Below are positions 1-7,347 of a stretch of DNA of 17,223 nucleotides, one piece after another. Numbering within the stretch: position 1 is the first letter of the stretch; every line of letters starts with the position of its first letter. The DNA is from DASYYE01 sp035946955 (GTDB lineage Bacteria; Actinomycetota; Actinomycetes; Streptosporangiales; Streptosporangiaceae): NCBI GenBank assembly GCA_035946955.1, contig DASYYE010000057.1:1-17223 (forward strand), given 5' to 3'. A program made the position numbers and the translations under genes. Under the pieces are notes generated by a model, which worked only from the letters and a program-made list of their open reading frames with translations, was not told the origin of the DNA and searched no databases.

Positions 1-2
1 TC

Positions 3-590
3 TTCCCGATGCTGCTCGGCGAAGCCGCCAGCCTGCACGTGGCGAGCATCCGTGCGCTGGCCAGCCGGGACTCCCGTCACCGGGCATGGGAGAGCGGGTT
101 GCTGGCTGTCCATGTCGTGGGCTACCTCACCGCGGTGTTCCTGGTCCTCTCCCCCGTCAAGGCGGTGGTGTTCATCCTGGTGCAGCAGGGCCTGTTCGGG
201 CTGTACCTGGGTTCCTCATTCGCCCCCAACCACAAGGGCATGCCCGTCCTGGACGCCTCCGAACGCAGTGACTTCCTGCGCCGGCAGGTGCTCACCTCCC
301 GCAACGTACACGGCGGCTTCCTGACCGACGCCGCGCTCGGTGGCCTGAACTACCAGATCGAACACCACCTCTTCCCCTCCATGCCCCGGCCCAACCTGCG
401 GCACTCGCAGGCCCTGATCAGGGAATACTGCCTGCAGCTGGATCTGCCCTACTGCCAGACCAGCCTCGCCGACTCCTACCTCCAGGCACTGCGGCACCTC
501 AACAGCATCAGCGAGGCTGGCCGCCCCGTAACCACGGCTGCGCCGGGCGTCGGCGACCAGCGTGCCCCACATACCCGCACCCGCAGGTGA
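3..590 (+). CDS. Membrane fatty-acid desaturase, C-terminal part (5' end outside window)
   Basis: The reading frame is open from the left edge, so the upstream part, including the first two His boxes, is outside the window. Two hydrophobic stretches lie at about 96-160 and 165-225. The third His box reads QIEHH (354-368), followed by LFPSMPRPNL. A Gln as first residue of this box is typical of front-end and linoleoyl-CoA-type desaturases, di-iron membrane enzymes that add a double bond to acyl chains using O2 and an electron donor. Known for the family: the His boxes bind the two irons. Inferred: a role in membrane fluidity or stress adaptation. Regiospecificity cannot be read from this fragment. 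The last 25 or so residues are low-complexity and probably not part of the fold. The next gene starts about 290 bases downstream, so it is probably a separate transcript. Confidence 0.88.
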   Translation, partial: FPMLLGEAASLHVASIRALASRDSRHRAWESGLLAVHVVGYLTAVFLVLSPVKAVVFILVQQGLFGLYLGSSFAPNHKGMPVLDASERSDFLRRQVLTSRNVHGGFLTDAALGGLNYQIEHHLFPSMPRPNLRHSQALIREYCLQLDLPYCQTSLADSYLQALRHLNSISEAGRPVTTAAPGVGDQRAPHTRTRR

Positions 591-709
591 CGGCTTCCCC
601 GACGGCACCTCTGATGTCACAGCCACCGGCAGAAGCTGCCCCCTGGCGGGCAACATCCAGATCACCCGGTTGCACATGCTGGTGCTCCGCAAATGGACGT
701 GGTGGCTTT

Positions 710-738
710 GCCAGGCAGCGCCCGCATTCGGGCCTGGC
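710..738 (+). terminator. Hairpin, candidate terminator of the desaturase gene
   Basis: Perfect 7-base arms GCCAGGC (710-716) and GCCTGGC (732-738) enclose a second small stem, CCG/CGG, around CATT. No T-run follows, as is common for high-GC actinobacterial terminators. The rest of 591-879 holds no ORF that I can support; it is the spacer between the desaturase and the phosphatase. Confidence 0.4.
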
Positions 739-879
739 CGCAGTTGGCCTGGCGGCCGGAACTTACCCGCAGTCGGCGTTCACCAGGGCTTCTTGTGGTT
801 GAATTGATCGTCGGAGTCTGGTCCTCGCTTCGTCTGGATGCTGGTATGCAACGTCACCATCTCAGCGGGAGCGGCAGTC

Positions 880-2217
880 ATGGGGGTTGCTGGCAGTGCC
901 CGGATCCGGGTGCCGGCCGGGACTGTCGCCGTGGCCGGGCCGGTCCCGGTGGGGAGCCCCGGGCTGCCTGAGCCGGCCAGTGCCCGGTGGGACGACCAGC
1001 CGGATACCCCCGCGGAGGATCCCTTCGAGCGTGTGGCATGGCTGGCCAGGGTGGCTCTGGGCACGCCGTGGGCGTCGGTCACCCTCGCCGGCGGCCGGTC
1101 CACCTCCGGGAGTGTCTGTCTTCCCGGCCCGGGAATGGCGGACCGGCAGCGCGCAGCCGAGGTAGCACTGTGCCAGTACGTGACCGACCACGGGTGTGAG
1201 CTGATAATCGGCGCCACAGGGCGGGACCAGGAGGTCAGTGGCGGCGGCTCAGAGGCGCCGGCGAGCCTGGTCGCGTGGGCCGGGCTCCCGGTCCGCGGCC
1301 CGGACGGCCGCGTGGTGGGCACCCTGTGTGTGGCTGATGACCGGCCACGCCAGTGGAGCAGCCGGGACGCCGGGGCACTGCGCGCCCTGGCCAATGTCGC
1401 CGCCAGCGAAGTCGCGCTGCGGGCCGCGCTGCGGCTGGGTGCCGAACGCGCGGCGCTGGCCCAGACACTCCAGGAGAGCCTGCTGCCGCCGCGGCTGCCG
1501 GAGATCCCAGGCATGCAGGTCGCGGCCCGCTACACCGCCGGGGGGACAGGCGCAGAGGTGCTCGGGGACTTCTACGACGTGTTCCCCTCGGTGCGGGGGA
1601 ACTGGGGCATAGCAGTCGGCGACGTATGCGGCAAGGGCGCCCCCGCCGCCAAGAGCACCGCACTGGCCCGCTACACCCTCCGGGCGGAGGCACACCGCGA
1701 GACCCGGCCCGCCGTGATCCTGGCCACCCTGAACCAGGCACTGCTGGACTGGATGACCGATGACCCGCGGTTCCTGACCGCCATCTACGCCACCGTCAGG
1801 CCGACAGCCGCAGGTGCCTCCGTCCGGATCAGCTCCGGAGGCCACCCACTGGCCCTGCTGCACCGCGCCAACGGGCACGTGCAGGCCGTCGGACAGCCAG
1901 GAACCCTGCTCGGGCTCCTGCCCGACCCCGAACTGCACGACTCACGCTGCCTGCTGCGAGCCGGCGACAGCCTCATCTTCTACACCGACGGCGTCACCGA
2001 GGCCCGCAGCCAAGCCGACCACAGCCTCTACGGCGACAGCCGCCTCCATGAGCTCATCACCAGCCTGGGCACTCTGCCCGCGCCGCGCACCGCCGACGCC
2101 ATCCAGCAAGCCGTACTGCGCTTCAGCGGCGGCAAAACCAGCGACGACACCGTCACACTGGTATTGACCGTCCCCCAGCACCAAACGCACGGGCAGCCAG
2201 GGCACGGGGGCACCTAG
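880..2217 (+). CDS. GAF domain / SpoIIE-type PP2C serine phosphatase
   Basis: A 445-residue soluble protein. A GAF-like sensor domain spans about residues 40-180, and a PP2C_SIG (SpoIIE/RsbU-type) domain spans about 195-430. Between them is LQESLLPPRLP, the usual linker and entry to this phosphatase domain. The metal-binding motifs are all present: GDFYDVF (D230), GDVCGKG (about 247), FYTDGVTEA (about 367) and DDTVTLVL (about 422), so it should be active. Family knowledge: such proteins dephosphorylate anti-anti-sigma factors and so switch on stress sigma factors; the GAF domain binds a small ligand or partner. I prefer the ATG at 880 because GGGAG lies 8 bases upstream. An in-frame ATG at 838 has no suitably spaced ribosome binding site. 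No kinase, STAS or sigma gene is adjacent, so its partner is encoded elsewhere. It stands alone, close to a small stress-type membrane gene. Confidence 0.9.
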   Translation: MGVAGSARIRVPAGTVAVAGPVPVGSPGLPEPASARWDDQPDTPAEDPFERVAWLARVALGTPWASVTLAGGRSTSGSVCLPGPGMADRQRAAEVALCQYVTDHGCELIIGATGRDQEVSGGGSEAPASLVAWAGLPVRGPDGRVVGTLCVADDRPRQWSSRDAGALRALANVAASEVALRAALRLGAERAALAQTLQESLLPPRLPEIPGMQVAARYTAGGTGAEVLGDFYDVFPSVRGNWGIAVGDVCGKGAPAAKSTALARYTLRAEAHRETRPAVILATLNQALLDWMTDDPRFLTAIYATVRPTAAGASVRISSGGHPLALLHRANGHVQAVGQPGTLLGLLPDPELHDSRCLLRAGDSLIFYTDGVTEARSQADHSLYGDSRLHELITSLGTLPAPRTADAIQQAVLRFSGGKTSDDTVTLVLTVPQHQTHGQPGHGGT

Positions 2218-2239
2218 CTGCCCGGCCGGACCTGGCAGC
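2217..2239 (+). terminator. Weak hairpin after the phosphatase gene
   Basis: Arms GCTGCC (2217-2222) and GGCAGC (2234-2239) are perfect over 6 bases, with an 11-base loop. The left arm begins at the last base of the stop codon. The position suits a terminator, but the stem is short and has no T-run, so chance is possible. Confidence 0.25.
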
Positions 2240-2362
2240 CGAAGGAGTCAGCGCTTCTGGCGACGGCAGCCACCACAGCCCGGATGCCGTCGGCGGACCA
2301 CGAAGCGGCATCCACAGCCTCACATCACACAGGAGGGTGAGGCAGGCCATTATAGAAATTCA

Positions 2363-2391
2363 TTGCTGGTTTTAGCATTCTTGTGTAATCT
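2363..2391 (+). promoter_or_regulatory. Possible promoter in an AT-rich patch upstream of the GlsB-type gene
   Basis: Bases 2350-2395 are clearly more AT-rich than their surroundings. Inside are TTGCTG (2363-2368) and TAATCT (2386-2391) with a 17-base spacer, a weak match to a housekeeping -35/-10 pair. A transcript from here would have a leader of about 350 bases before the gene at 2748, or would include the doubtful ORF at 2485. Confidence 0.22.
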
Positions 2392-2484
2392 GAGGGAAGA
2401 CACCGGGAAGCAGCAGCCGAAGACCGCCGCAAAACCGGTTCGCAAAGGAGACGGCCTTGGCCACAACGGCCCGCGTCCTTCCAG

Positions 2485-2808
2485 TTGCGGCTGGCCCTGG
2501 CGATATTCCTCGCTGCCGCCGCGGGCGCCCTGGTGATGGCCGCTGCGGGGACCGCCCGCACCACTCAGTTGCGGCACGCCATGCGGCGCGACCGGCGCGA
2601 CGCAAGGCGCACTGAGAACAGCCAGAAACCGGCACCCGGCAACGACTGCGCACGCGCAGGAGAGAGCACAGCAGCCGGCCCCGCAGTCTGCCCAGCACCT
2701 CTGACCACCGCGCATCGAGCGCGCGCACTGACTTTAGGAGTCTTGTCATGGGCATCATCGCCTGGATCGTTCTCGGCCTCGCGGCCGGCCTGCTCGCCAA
2801 CATGCTGA
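2485..2808 (+). CDS. Doubtful small membrane-protein ORF
   Basis: The frame starts with TTG and encodes 107 residues. Its first 22 residues form a convincing hydrophobic helix, followed by a stretch rich in Arg and Asp, as in small one-helix membrane proteins. Against it: no ribosome binding site is well placed for the TTG, the second half is poor in structure, and it overlaps the well-supported gene at 2748 by 61 bases. An AAAGGAG (2444-2450) sits 6 bases before a TTG at 2457, but that TTG is in a different frame, which stops at 2615. A single-base frameshift would join the two, so this could be a decayed gene. I do not recognise a family. Confidence 0.2.
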   Translation: MRLALAIFLAAAAGALVMAAAGTARTTQLRHAMRRDRRDARRTENSQKPAPGNDCARAGESTAAGPAVCPAPLTTAHRARALTLGVLSWASSPGSFSASRPACSPTC

Positions 2809-3029
2809 TTCCGGGCAGGAGACGGCAAGGCCTCATCCTCACCTGCGTGACCGGCATCGCCGGGGCGCTCGGCGGCGGCTGGGTGGCCACCAGCTTGTTC
2901 CATGCCCACACCCTCCACGGGTTCTTCAACCTGTCTACATGGCTCACCGCCATCGCCGGATCAGTCGTGCTGCTGCTGGCCTATCACCTGGTGACCGACC
3001 GCAGCAGCAGCCGGCCCGCGCACCGCTGA
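2748..3029 (+). CDS. GlsB/YeaQ/YmgE-type small membrane protein
   Basis: A 93-residue protein with three hydrophobic segments at about residues 3-20, 28-50 and 62-82. The Gly-rich first segment ends in ANMLIPG, the signature of the transglycosylase-associated/GlsB family. The next segment has the GxxGAxxGG pattern of the same family. The ATG is preceded by AGGAG (2736-2740) with a 7-base spacer. Family members are induced by general stress in many bacteria and sit in the cytoplasmic membrane; no biochemical activity is firmly established. The neighbouring PP2C phosphatase suggests, but does not prove, control by a stress sigma factor. The ribosome binding site lies inside GACTTTAGGAGTC, whose outer four bases pair, so it could be partly masked in the mRNA. 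Confidence 0.9.
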   Translation: MGIIAWIVLGLAAGLLANMLIPGRRRQGLILTCVTGIAGALGGGWVATSLFHAHTLHGFFNLSTWLTAIAGSVVLLLAYHLVTDRSSSRPAHR

Positions 3030-3209
3030 CACACAGATGTGTTCGGCTTGAGGATCATCCGTCAGGAGATTGCCCTGGCCATCGTGCTCCCGTCGGCCGT
3101 GCCCTTGAAGGGGCGGTTATTCCACGGCTGCGCAGCGGGCTTCCGCACGACCCGCACATCCGCTGGTGCCGCAATTGCGCCGTTGCCAGCGACGACAAGG
3201 AGCCGTCTT

Positions 3210-4340
3210 ATGCCTACGAAATACGCGCTGCTCAGCACGTATCCCCCGACACAGTGCGGGCTGGCGACCTTCAGCGCGGAACTGCTCGCCCATCTGCCCG
3301 CGCCGGGCGACTCGGCGGCCGTGGTGCGCGTGCTTGACAAGCCGCTGCCGTGCTTTACCGACGAGGTGGTGCACCATCTCGTGAACGGATCCGCCGTGAG
3401 CACGGCAGCCGCCATAACAGTCCTTAACGGCTTCGACGTGGTGATCGTGCAACACGAGTACGGCATCTACGGCGGGCCCGACGGGCAGGACATCATTGCG
3501 CTGCTCGAGGCGCTGCGAGCGCCGAGCATCGTGGTCCTGCACACGGTGCTGGCGCGTCCCACGCTCCGGCAGCGCAAGATCCTCGACGAGGTCATTTCTG
3601 CCGCCAGCTTGGTGGTGACCATGACGCAGACGGCCCGGTCACGGCTGCTGGAGATCTACGGCACGAGCCCGGGGAAAGTGTCCGTGATCCCGCATGGCGC
3701 CGCCGACCACCGGAGGGCCGCGTCACCGGCTGGGAAGGGCAGCCGGCCCAGGGTACTGACCTGGGGGCTGCTGGGACCGGGTAAGGGAATCGAGCATGGG
3801 ATTGATGCGGTAGGCCTGCTCCGCGACTGCGGGCTGCGGGTCGACTACCAGGTAGCTGGCCAGACCCATCCGCGCGTGGTGGCACGCGACGGTGAGGCCT
3901 ACCGGCGGTCACTCGAAGCGCGAGCACGGGCCCAGGGTGTCGCGGCCCAGGTGCACTTCGATGACCAGTTCCTTCCCGCGGCTGCCCTGAGCCACTGCAT
4001 CAGCGACGCGGACCTGGTGCTGCTGCCGTATGACTCGACGGAACAGGTCACTTCCGGGGTCTTGATTGAGGCGGTCACCGCGGGCAGGCCAGTGGTGTCG
4101 ACATGCTTCCCGCACGCTGTCGAGCTGCTCGGCGGCGGTGCGGGGCTCCTGGTCGAGCGGCGGGACCCGGCAGGCATTGCATACGCGCTCCTGCGCGTAT
4201 TGCTTGAGCCTGGCCTGTCGGCGCGGATGAGCCGCCATTCGGCGGCCCTCGCGCCACAGCTGCTGTGGCCCGCGGTGGCGAGTGCCTACCGGGAACTCGC
4301 CACGCTGCTCACCGTGACCCCGGCCGGGGCGACAGCATGA
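3210..4340 (+). CDS. GT4-like (GT-B fold) glycosyltransferase
   Basis: 376 residues, soluble, no signal peptide. The N-terminal acceptor half opens with STYPPTQCGLATF and contains QHEYGIYGG (about 81-89). The C-terminal nucleotide-sugar half has the WGLLGPGKGI loop (about 185-194) and EQVTSGVLIEA near 278-288. In classic GT4 enzymes this last motif is E-x7-E. Here the first position aligns with Gln279, with a Glu one residue earlier; the second Glu is E287. The start at 3210 is chosen because AAGGAG (3197-3202) lies 7 bases upstream; the open frame before it has no support. First gene of a three-gene operon: its TGA overlaps the next ATG as ATGA. Inferred role: transfer of a sugar, plausibly mannose given the GH130 gene, onto a growing glycan or small acceptor. 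Donor and acceptor are unknown. Confidence 0.9.
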   Translation: MPTKYALLSTYPPTQCGLATFSAELLAHLPAPGDSAAVVRVLDKPLPCFTDEVVHHLVNGSAVSTAAAITVLNGFDVVIVQHEYGIYGGPDGQDIIALLEALRAPSIVVLHTVLARPTLRQRKILDEVISAASLVVTMTQTARSRLLEIYGTSPGKVSVIPHGAADHRRAASPAGKGSRPRVLTWGLLGPGKGIEHGIDAVGLLRDCGLRVDYQVAGQTHPRVVARDGEAYRRSLEARARAQGVAAQVHFDDQFLPAAALSHCISDADLVLLPYDSTEQVTSGVLIEAVTAGRPVVSTCFPHAVELLGGGAGLLVERRDPAGIAYALLRVLLEPGLSARMSRHSAALAPQLLWPAVASAYRELATLLTVTPAGATA

Positions 4341-5353
4341 GTTACCCGGCCGCACCGTTCCGGCACCTGCAGCGGCTGACCGATCACATCGGCCTGCTTG
4401 AGCACGCCGAGGGAATAGTGCCCCGGCACGATCACGGCTACTGCGTGGACGACGTTGCCCGTGGCCTCGTGGTGGTGTGCCGGGAACCGTCGCCATCCCA
4501 GGAACTCATTATCCTGGGGCGGCGCTACCTGCACTTCCTTGTGCAGGCGCAGGCGGCCGATGGAACGTTCCGCAACCGCCTCGGCTACGACCGCCGGTGG
4601 CGCGACCAGCCCGGAACGCAGGACTGCTGGGGCCGTGCCCTGTGGGCACTGGGTACCGCGGCCGCGCGGGGCCCCACAGCGGGGATCCGCGAGGAGGCAT
4701 ACACCCGATTCGGCCTGAGCGCACAGGTCTCCTCCGTGTGGCCGCACGCCATGGCGTTCGCGGCGCTCGGCGCGGCCGAGGTACTCGAGAGGTGGCGCGG
4801 GCATTCCGGTGCGCTCACGCTTCTTGGCAAAGCCAGCACGGCTATAGGTGAACCTCCTGAGGATCCGGCATGGCCATGGCCAGCACCCAGGCTGAGCTAC
4901 GCGAACGCCGCGATCGCCGAGGCCGTCATCGTGGCGGGCTGGAAGCTAGGCCAGGACCGGGTGCTGCACAACGGCCTCCGCATGCTGGCGTGGCTGCTGG
5001 CTGGCGAGACCCGGAATGGCCACTTGTCGGTGGTGCCGACCGGGGGCTGGGGTCCCGGTGAGACGCGCCCCGCTTTCGACCAGCAGCCGATCGAGGTGGC
5101 CGCGCTGGCGGATGCCTGCATGCGCGCGACAGCGGTTACCGGCGACGCTGCCTGGCTCGCGGGTGCGCAGATGAGCGTGGCGTGGTTCCTCGGTGACAAC
5201 GATGCGAGGGTGCCGATGCTGGACGAGCAGACGGGCGGTGGCTGCGACGGCCTCGGGCCGACCGGCCGCAGTCGAAACCAGGGCGCTGAGTCGACGCTGG
5301 CGATGATCTCCGTGATGCAGCAAGGCCACCGCCTAGCCACGGCTGCCCAGTGA
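4337..5353 (+). CDS. Putative (alpha/alpha)6-toroid carbohydrate-active protein
   Basis: 338 residues, no signal peptide. The pattern of repeated helix pairs rich in Ala, Leu and Trp fits a six-hairpin toroid, the fold of several glycosidases and lyases. Conserved-looking acidic and aromatic motifs are YCVDDVARGL (35-44), CWGRALWALG (about 97-106), GGWGPGETRPAFDQQPIE (about 237-254), GGGCDGL and NQGAEST (314-320). DD at 38-39 and E318 would be candidate catalytic acids. The ATG at 4337 overlaps the upstream TGA (ATGA), and its own TGA overlaps the next start, so all three proteins are probably made in fixed ratio. Homologues next to GT4 genes are often labelled glycosyltransferase by association; nothing in this sequence looks like a GT domain. 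I cannot assign a reaction. It could be a hydrolase, an epimerase or a glycan-binding subunit. Confidence 0.8.
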   Translation: MSYPAAPFRHLQRLTDHIGLLEHAEGIVPRHDHGYCVDDVARGLVVVCREPSPSQELIILGRRYLHFLVQAQAADGTFRNRLGYDRRWRDQPGTQDCWGRALWALGTAAARGPTAGIREEAYTRFGLSAQVSSVWPHAMAFAALGAAEVLERWRGHSGALTLLGKASTAIGEPPEDPAWPWPAPRLSYANAAIAEAVIVAGWKLGQDRVLHNGLRMLAWLLAGETRNGHLSVVPTGGWGPGETRPAFDQQPIEVAALADACMRATAVTGDAAWLAGAQMSVAWFLGDNDARVPMLDEQTGGGCDGLGPTGRSRNQGAESTLAMISVMQQGHRLATAAQ

Positions 5354-6834
5354 TGGCGCACGGCTCAGCTAGCCCACTGGTGGCCAGGACGCAGCACCGG
5401 CTGAAGCCGGACGTCTCTCGCACGCTCTGCCAGTTGTTCGTGCCTGGCCAGGAGGCCTTGATCAGGGGAGGGTCGCGCGCGACGGCTGTCATCGACCGGG
5501 TCCTTGCCCTGAGCGAGGAGGAGGTGGGACAAGCGCTGGCCCAGACGCTGTCCCGGTTCTCCGGTAAACATCCCGGCCTAGCCGAGACCTTGGAGCACAA
5601 CTTCGGGCTCGTCGCCCATCGGTTCGGCCCCGAGACCACGGTGGGTAACGCCCGGCGGCAGCTGATCGGAGCGTATTTCACGCGGGAATACGCGCTTGAG
5701 GCCGCGGCCCTGTTCAATCCGTCGATCGTGGCGCATCCCGACCAGGAGGGCTGCGCCCGCGGGGAAGTGCGGTTCGCCATGAGCCTACGGGCAGTGGGGG
5801 AAGGCCACCTCTCCAGCATCGAGTTCAGGAGCGGCACGATCGGCAGCAATTGTGAGGTCAGATTCGACCCGCCCGGCCGCTTCCTCGACACCGGCTGCCG
5901 ACGGCCAGTCTCCTACGACCGTCGCCTGTTCCAGGAGAAGCTCGCCGAACTTGGCCGAGAGGACGAGGACGAGCGATACCTGTGGACCATGCTGCCATCC
6001 CGTTTCACGGCGGCCGAACTGGAAGCCGGGCTCACTGAGCTGTCCGGTCACCAAGGGACGCGCGGAGACTCCGCGGTGCTGGCCGATCGGGTGCGGTGGA
6101 TGGCAGCGTCTCAGTACGCGGTCGAGTTCGATGAGAACCATGCACTGTCCGAGCGGGTTCTCTGGCCTGTCGGCCCGGCTGAGAGCCACGGTATGGAAGA
6201 CGCAAGATTCGTCCGCTTCACCGACACTGAAGAAGCGGTCTACTACGCGACATACACAGCGTTCGATGGCTCACAAGTCGCGCCGCACCTGCTGGAAACC
6301 CGCGATTTCCGCACGTTCACCATCTCCCAGCTCTCCGGCCCCGCAGCAAGAAACAAGGGCATGGCCCTGTTTCCCCGGCGGATCGGCGGCAGGTACGCCG
6401 CCCTGTCCCGCTGGGACAGGGAAAGCAACGCGATCGGCTACTCAGACGACGGTCACCACTGGCCCGAGGCCATCAGGGTGCAGGGGCCGACGCGCCCGTG
6501 GGAGCTGATCCAGCTGGGCAACTGCGGGTCGCCGATCGAGACCCCGGTCGGCTGGCTGGTCTTCACCCACGGTGTCGGGCCGATGCGCGAGTACGCCATC
6601 GGCGCTGTCCTGCTCGACCTGGATGAGCCTGAGCACCTGATCGCCGCACTGCCCGAGCCGCTCCTGGTGGCCGACGAGTCGGAGCGCGAGGGTTATGTGC
6701 CGAACGTGGTGTACTCCTGTGGCTCCATGCTGCACGGCGGGAAAATCGTGCTGCCGTATGGCTGCAGCGACTCCTCCGTGCGGATCGCGACCGTCGACCT
6801 GCGCATGCTACTCGGCAGGCTCACGCCCGGCTGA
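5353..6834 (+). CDS. GH130 family beta-mannoside phosphorylase or hydrolase
   Basis: 493 residues, cytoplasmic. After an N-terminal helical extension of about 110 residues comes a five-bladed beta-propeller with GH130 marks: FNPSIV (121-126), ESHGMEDARF (277-286, which contains the conserved Glu-Asp-x-Arg and the likely general acid Asp283), RNKGMALFPR (333-342), a GNCGSPIETP loop and YGCSDSSVRIA near the end. Family enzymes cleave beta-mannosides, either with phosphate to give mannose 1-phosphate or with water. The long N-terminal extension resembles the subgroup that includes hydrolases, so I leave the choice open. Start: GTG at 5350 or ATG at 5353, both overlapping the previous TGA; I use the ATG. 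It sits behind a glycosyltransferase, which suggests recycling or trimming of the product made by that enzyme. The last codons and stop form one arm of a perfect hairpin. Confidence 0.88.
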   Translation: MAHGSASPLVARTQHRLKPDVSRTLCQLFVPGQEALIRGGSRATAVIDRVLALSEEEVGQALAQTLSRFSGKHPGLAETLEHNFGLVAHRFGPETTVGNARRQLIGAYFTREYALEAAALFNPSIVAHPDQEGCARGEVRFAMSLRAVGEGHLSSIEFRSGTIGSNCEVRFDPPGRFLDTGCRRPVSYDRRLFQEKLAELGREDEDERYLWTMLPSRFTAAELEAGLTELSGHQGTRGDSAVLADRVRWMAASQYAVEFDENHALSERVLWPVGPAESHGMEDARFVRFTDTEEAVYYATYTAFDGSQVAPHLLETRDFRTFTISQLSGPAARNKGMALFPRRIGGRYAALSRWDRESNAIGYSDDGHHWPEAIRVQGPTRPWELIQLGNCGSPIETPVGWLVFTHGVGPMREYAIGAVLLDLDEPEHLIAALPEPLLVADESEREGYVPNVVYSCGSMLHGGKIVLPYGCSDSSVRIATVDLRMLLGRLTPG

Positions 6835-6842
6835 GCCTGCCG
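6813..6842 (+). terminator. Hairpin terminator containing the GH130 stop codon
   Basis: Perfect 11-base arms CGGCAGGCTCA (6813-6823) and TGAGCCTGCCG (6832-6842) with an 8-base loop. The TGA stop of the GH130 gene is the first three bases of the right arm. No T-run follows. It closes the three-gene operon and separates it from the debris downstream. Confidence 0.65.
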
Positions 6843-7058
6843 ACACCCCTCCGCTGGAACGCTGCGACCAGCAGCCAGGACAACCCGGCCGTCGTATCGG
6901 TGCTGTCGCTGGCGCAGCGAGCCAAGCTCTACAACGAGGCTGTGGCAGCTTTCACGCGCGCCTGGGACGACGAGGAACCCGCCGAAGCTCCGCCAGACCG
7001 AGTTCCTGACCTGAGTGCCGACCGGTACGGGAACGCGCTGGAGGTGTTGTTTGAGGCT
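6843..7058 (+). pseudogene. Unrecognised gene fragment in the debris zone
   Basis: One + strand frame has good actinobacterial codon use from about 6860 to 7058 and reads like the interior of a real protein: LSLAQRAKLYNEAVAAFTRA, then an acidic linker, then DRYGNALEVLFEA. No start with a ribosome binding site precedes it; a GTG at 6900 is possible but unsupported. After LFEA the frame loses protein-like character, and the neighbouring frame continues as LDHALGG, which suggests a frameshift. The helical, Ala-rich sequence resembles helical regions of large multidomain signalling proteins, but I do not recognise the family. Most likely a leftover of a larger gene. Confidence 0.35.
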
Positions 7059-7128
7059 CGACCACGCGCTCGGCGGCACGGAAGGGGCGGGCCGCCCACC
7101 CGTGAACGTGCGCTGGGGCATGAGGAGA

Positions 7129-7254
7129 AGTACCGCCGCGTGCACCGCCGTAGGATCCCGCTCGATCAACGCCTATCAGTTCCGGACCCTGGTCGAGTCG
7201 TGGAGCGGCACGGCCTGGACGAAGGTCGCCAACCCAGCCTTGCCCGCCCCCAAC
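7129..7254 (+). pseudogene. Fragment of a secreted 'CTAVG' repeat protein (one repeat unit)
   Basis: In the frame of 7129 the sequence STAACTAVGS, then TLVESWSGTAWT, then KVANPALPAPN matches one unit of the repeat seen in large secreted actinobacterial beta-propeller-like proteins: Cys-Thr-Ala-Val-Gly, about 12 residues, then E-x-W-x-G-T-x-W-x, then a Pro/Asn turn. Full genes carry many such units in tandem. Here only one remains, without signal peptide, start or neighbouring units, so it is a relic. It overlaps the extended frame of the ferredoxin stub on the other strand. The true boundary between the two pieces of foreign origin lies near 7255. Confidence 0.5.
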
Positions 7255-7340
7255 GCGCCGAACGCGGCGCGAAGGGCTGCGCACACGCCGGACCGGAGGC
7301 AGGCGTCCCGGTTGACGGTGACCTTCCAGTGCTCGCTCAT
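7176..7340 (-). pseudogene. 3'-truncated ferredoxin of the P450 operon
   Basis: An ATG at 7340, 7 bases after the stop of the upstream P450, starts MSEHWKVTVNRDACLRSGVC. This is the N-terminus of the small 3Fe-4S/4Fe-4S ferredoxins that are encoded directly behind actinobacterial P450 genes and feed them electrons. The first cysteines (Cys14 and Cys20) are present. After about residue 28 the similarity ends, and the frame runs through unrelated DNA (the CTAVG repeat relic) to a TGA at 7176-7178, giving 54 residues. The C-terminal cysteines needed to finish the cluster are absent, so the product should not work as a ferredoxin. Read as a gene cut by a deletion or rearrangement with its break near 7255. 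Confidence 0.6.
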
Positions 7341-7347
7341 CAGTCGG

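Noticed and set aside
838..879. Upstream ATG for the PP2C phosphatase
   Set aside because: The nearest GGAG is 22 bases away; the ATG at 880 has a well-spaced GGGAG. Kept as an alternative only.
3039..3209. Upstream extension of the glycosyltransferase frame
   Set aside because: Arg- and Pro-rich non-homologous lead; the GT-B fold begins at 3210 behind AAGGAG.
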